Positions 5,892-7,541 of a stretch of DNA of 7,541 nucleotides are shown here, one piece after another. The notes under the pieces are model-generated. The model was not told the origin of the DNA. It saw only the letters and a program-made list of their open reading frames with translations, and did no database searches. Position numbers and translations under genes: made by a program. Where the stretch lies: NCBI GenBank assembly GCA_018830605.1, contig JAHJRZ010000020.1, positions 1 to 7,541 on the forward strand, read 5' to 3'. This stretch comes from Patescibacteria group bacterium. GTDB taxonomy: Bacteria > Patescibacteriota > UBA1384 > JAHJRZ01. Position 1 is the first letter of the stretch. Every line of letters starts with the position of its first letter.

Positions 5892-6517
5892 ATTTTATTG
5901 GCGAAAATTACTAAGCGTTTTTCGATGGTTCCTGGCGGCCAGCAGGTGATCAAAGTTAAATCATAAGGCGCAGTTATCACCCAAATATCTGTTGGTTCAA
6001 CTGTCTGTTGTTTGACGACGTTATAATTATAATCCTTGTCCTTATAATGAATAATAATTTTATCTTCGGACTTTAATTCATTCAAATTTTTAAAGACCTG
6101 CTTAAAGGCGCCCGGATCATCAGCATAATAATTGGAGTGGCCAAAGATTACCACATTTCCTTTTTCATCTGGCTTAGCTGTGCCTGACATCTGGGCTACC
6201 CCGCGCTGGAGTTCTGCAAAATAAATCTTTTTGTCAGAAGCGTCAACCTCGGAAATAACGGGCGCATTAACCGATATCTTATCGATCTTTAAGAAAAAAT
6301 CTCCCTCATTAAAACTGATTTGCGGTAGATTCGATTCGCTCGCTTGATCCCCAGGATTATTAATATCCGCTGAAACTTGAAATTTATTAAGAGCCAAAAA
6401 AACAGCCAAAAGACACAACAAAAAAGCAAAAAGGGCCAGCGCTAATTTTTGGCGGTAATTATTAAGCTTTAATCTCTTTAAAACCGCAATATTTTTGTAA
6501 AACTTTGGGAATAACAA
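5888..6517 (-). CDS. Membrane-anchored sortase (class D/E-like transpeptidase)
   Basis: This 209-residue protein belongs to the sortase family, which cleaves a C-terminal sorting signal on a secreted protein and joins it to a surface acceptor or pilin. It has a basic N-terminus, one transmembrane helix (about 25-43), a Ser/Asn-rich linker, and the sortase beta-barrel with the full triad: H127 in VIFGHSNYY, C192 in TLITCWPPGT and R201 in EKRLVIFA. No pilin or sorting-signal substrate is in the window, so its target and exact class are unknown. The start is TTG at 6517, chosen because AGGA lies 8 bases upstream; it overlaps the serS end by 56 bp. No ATG or GTG start leaves the membrane helix intact, so a later start is less likely. 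The stop overlaps the secA start (ATGA), placing this gene in a serS-sortase-secA transcript beside the export motor its substrates would need. Confidence 0.93.
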   Translation of the reverse strand: MLFPKFYKNIAVLKRLKLNNYRQKLALALFAFLLCLLAVFLALNKFQVSADINNPGDQASESNLPQISFNEGDFFLKIDKISVNAPVISEVDASDKKIYFAELQRGVAQMSGTAKPDEKGNVVIFGHSNYYADDPGAFKQVFKNLNELKSEDKIIIHYKDKDYNYNVVKQQTVEPTDIWVITAPYDLTLITCWPPGTIEKRLVIFANKI

Positions 6518-7541
6518 TTGATCCGTCCTTTTGTTGGTAATTTTCTAAAATGGCAATAATCATTCTGCCAATAGCGACCGCAGTGCCATTAAGGGTGTGC
6601 AAGTATTTGTTTTCTTCTTTGGTTTTATACTTGATATTTAATCTTCTCGCCTGAAAATCAGTGCAATTCGAGGTAGAGTGGGTCTCGCGATATCTCTTCT
6701 GCCCCGGCATCCAGGCTTCAAGGTCATACTTTTTGGCCGCGGGCAAGCCCAAGTCAGCCGTGCACATCTTAACAACTTGATAAGGAATTTCTATACTTCG
6801 CATTATTTTTTCTTCGAGAGAAAGCAAATATTCTAATTCTTTTTCCGACTCTTCCGGCTTAACAAAAGAGAGCATCTCCACTTTATCAAACTGATGCACC
6901 CGCAAAATTCCTTTGACATCCTGGCCATAACTTCCGGCTTCGCGCCGAAAACAGGTCGAGAAGGCGGCATATCTTTTTGGCAGTTCCGACCCCGCCAATA
7001 TTTTATTTTTATAATAGGCCAAGACCGAGTGCTCGCTTGTGCCGACCAATACTTGGGGTGTATCTCTTAAATAAAAAGAATCATCGCTCCCGGCTTCATA
7101 ATAACCAGTTTCGCGCGCCACCTCATTTTTGAGCATCACCGGCGGGATAATGGGGATAAATCCTTCTTTGATTAATAATTCCAAGGCAAAATTAATTAAC
7201 GCAAATTCCAGCACCACTGCCTGATTTTTAAGATAAACAAATCTTGAGCCGGAAGCAACGGCCGACGCTTCCGTATCGATCAAGTCAAGCGCTCTGCCGA
7301 GCTCAAGATGGTCTTTGCCTGTTTTAAGAGTAATTTTACCCCACTTTTTTATCACTTCATTTTGACTTTCATCTTTGCCGACTTTGACATCTGGCGAAGC
7401 CAGATTTGGCACTTTAAACATCAAGTTTCTAAATTCTTTTTCAACTTTATTCAATTTTGGTTCAAGCTTTTTGAGCTCTTTTTTTATTTCTTTTGCTTTT
7501 GAGATTTCTTCTCGGCTTAATTTTTTTTGTAGAGCGCGCAA
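6462..7541 (-). CDS. serS: Seryl-tRNA synthetase, N-terminus cut by window edge
   Basis: SerRS charges tRNA-Ser with serine, and also the first step of selenocysteine synthesis where that exists. The window holds the last 359 residues; comparison with the usual length of about 420-430 suggests that roughly 60 N-terminal residues, including the true start, lie beyond 7541. What remains of the N-terminal coiled-coil arm that binds the tRNA comes first (fragment residues 1-45), then the linker with VPNLASPDVKVGKDE. The class II catalytic core follows: the serine-binding TSE in VLVGTSEHSV, motif 2 with FRREAGSYGQD and RVHQFDKVE, and motif 3 with AIGRMIIAILENYQ near the C-terminus. It is intact to its TAA stop. 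The LASPD segment is encoded by a 16-base palindrome also present in secA. The end overlaps the sortase start. Confidence 0.97.
   Translation of the reverse strand: MRALQKKLSREEISKAKEIKKELKKLEPKLNKVEKEFRNLMFKVPNLASPDVKVGKDESQNEVIKKWGKITLKTGKDHLELGRALDLIDTEASAVASGSRFVYLKNQAVVLEFALINFALELLIKEGFIPIIPPVMLKNEVARETGYYEAGSDDSFYLRDTPQVLVGTSEHSVLAYYKNKILAGSELPKRYAAFSTCFRREAGSYGQDVKGILRVHQFDKVEMLSFVKPEESEKELEYLLSLEEKIMRSIEIPYQVVKMCTADLGLPAAKKYDLEAWMPGQKRYRETHSTSNCTDFQARRLNIKYKTKEENKYLHTLNGTAVAIGRMIIAILENYQQKDGSIVIPKVLQKYCGFKEIKA
6526..6531 (-). promoter_or_regulatory. Shine-Dalgarno sequence for the sortase TTG start
   Basis: AAAGGA on the minus strand (6531-6526) sits 8 bases upstream of the TTG at 6517, inside the end of serS. 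It is the only convincing ribosome binding site in the window and supports the unusual start codon and the 56-bp overlap. Confidence 0.5.
7390..7405. repeat. Second copy of the TCTGGCGAAGCCAGA palindrome, inside serS
   Basis: TCTGGCGAAGCCAGAT at 7390-7405 is identical over 16 bases to secA 5356-5371. In both genes it is read in the same frame and gives LASPD. In serS the stretch falls at the loop where relatives usually have a motif like PNIPHPDVPVG, and the length there is not obviously increased. Confidence 0.65.

Overview
All the convincing genes lie on the minus strand, so the window is read from high coordinates to low: a 5'-truncated seryl-tRNA synthetase gene (serS), a small membrane-anchored sortase, secA, ftsE, ftsX, and a coiled-coil M23 (LytM-type) peptidase whose last codons run off the window at base 1. 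The plus strand carries only shadow frames. The likely source is a small-genome Patescibacteria/CPR bacterium, probably Parcubacteria-like. That is inferred from the moderate A+T content, ATG/TTG starts with mostly absent Shine-Dalgarno signals, the flavour of the proteins (CPR-type SecA, a stand-alone sortase with a TLITCWP active site), and short degenerate repeats packed into every intergenic gap. No rRNA or phylogenetic marker analysis was possible here.

Layout: serS and the sortase overlap by 56 bp, and the sortase and secA overlap by the 4-bp ATGA, so these three look like one transcript. A 95-bp repeat-filled gap separates secA from ftsE, a 136-bp repeat-filled gap separates ftsE from ftsX, and a 142-bp gap separates ftsX from the M23 gene. 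The last gap contains a good sigma-70-like promoter. No gap exceeds 300 bases.

Function: apart from serS this is an envelope cluster. SecA drives secretion. The sortase would attach secreted proteins at the outer face of the membrane. FtsEX is the ABC-type divisome complex that controls a periplasmic or extracellular peptidoglycan hydrolase, and the adjacent coiled-coil LytM protein is its natural partner. Unlike E. coli EnvC, that protein keeps its zinc ligands and may itself cut peptidoglycan.

The most unusual content is a layer of short repeated DNA that runs through genes and gaps alike. (a) A GC-rich 7-bp tandem repeat (three variable bases plus AGCT) is translated as part of SecA at two places. 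(b) An AT-rich 7-bp counterpart (three variable bases plus AATT) fills intergenic gaps. (c) Small palindromes of about 15 to 58 bp sit in frame inside secA, serS and the M23 gene. One 30-bp double palindrome interrupts a heptamer stretch that exists uninterrupted elsewhere in the same gene. This resembles the protein-coding palindromic elements known from Rickettsia, but I do not know of a named family that matches.
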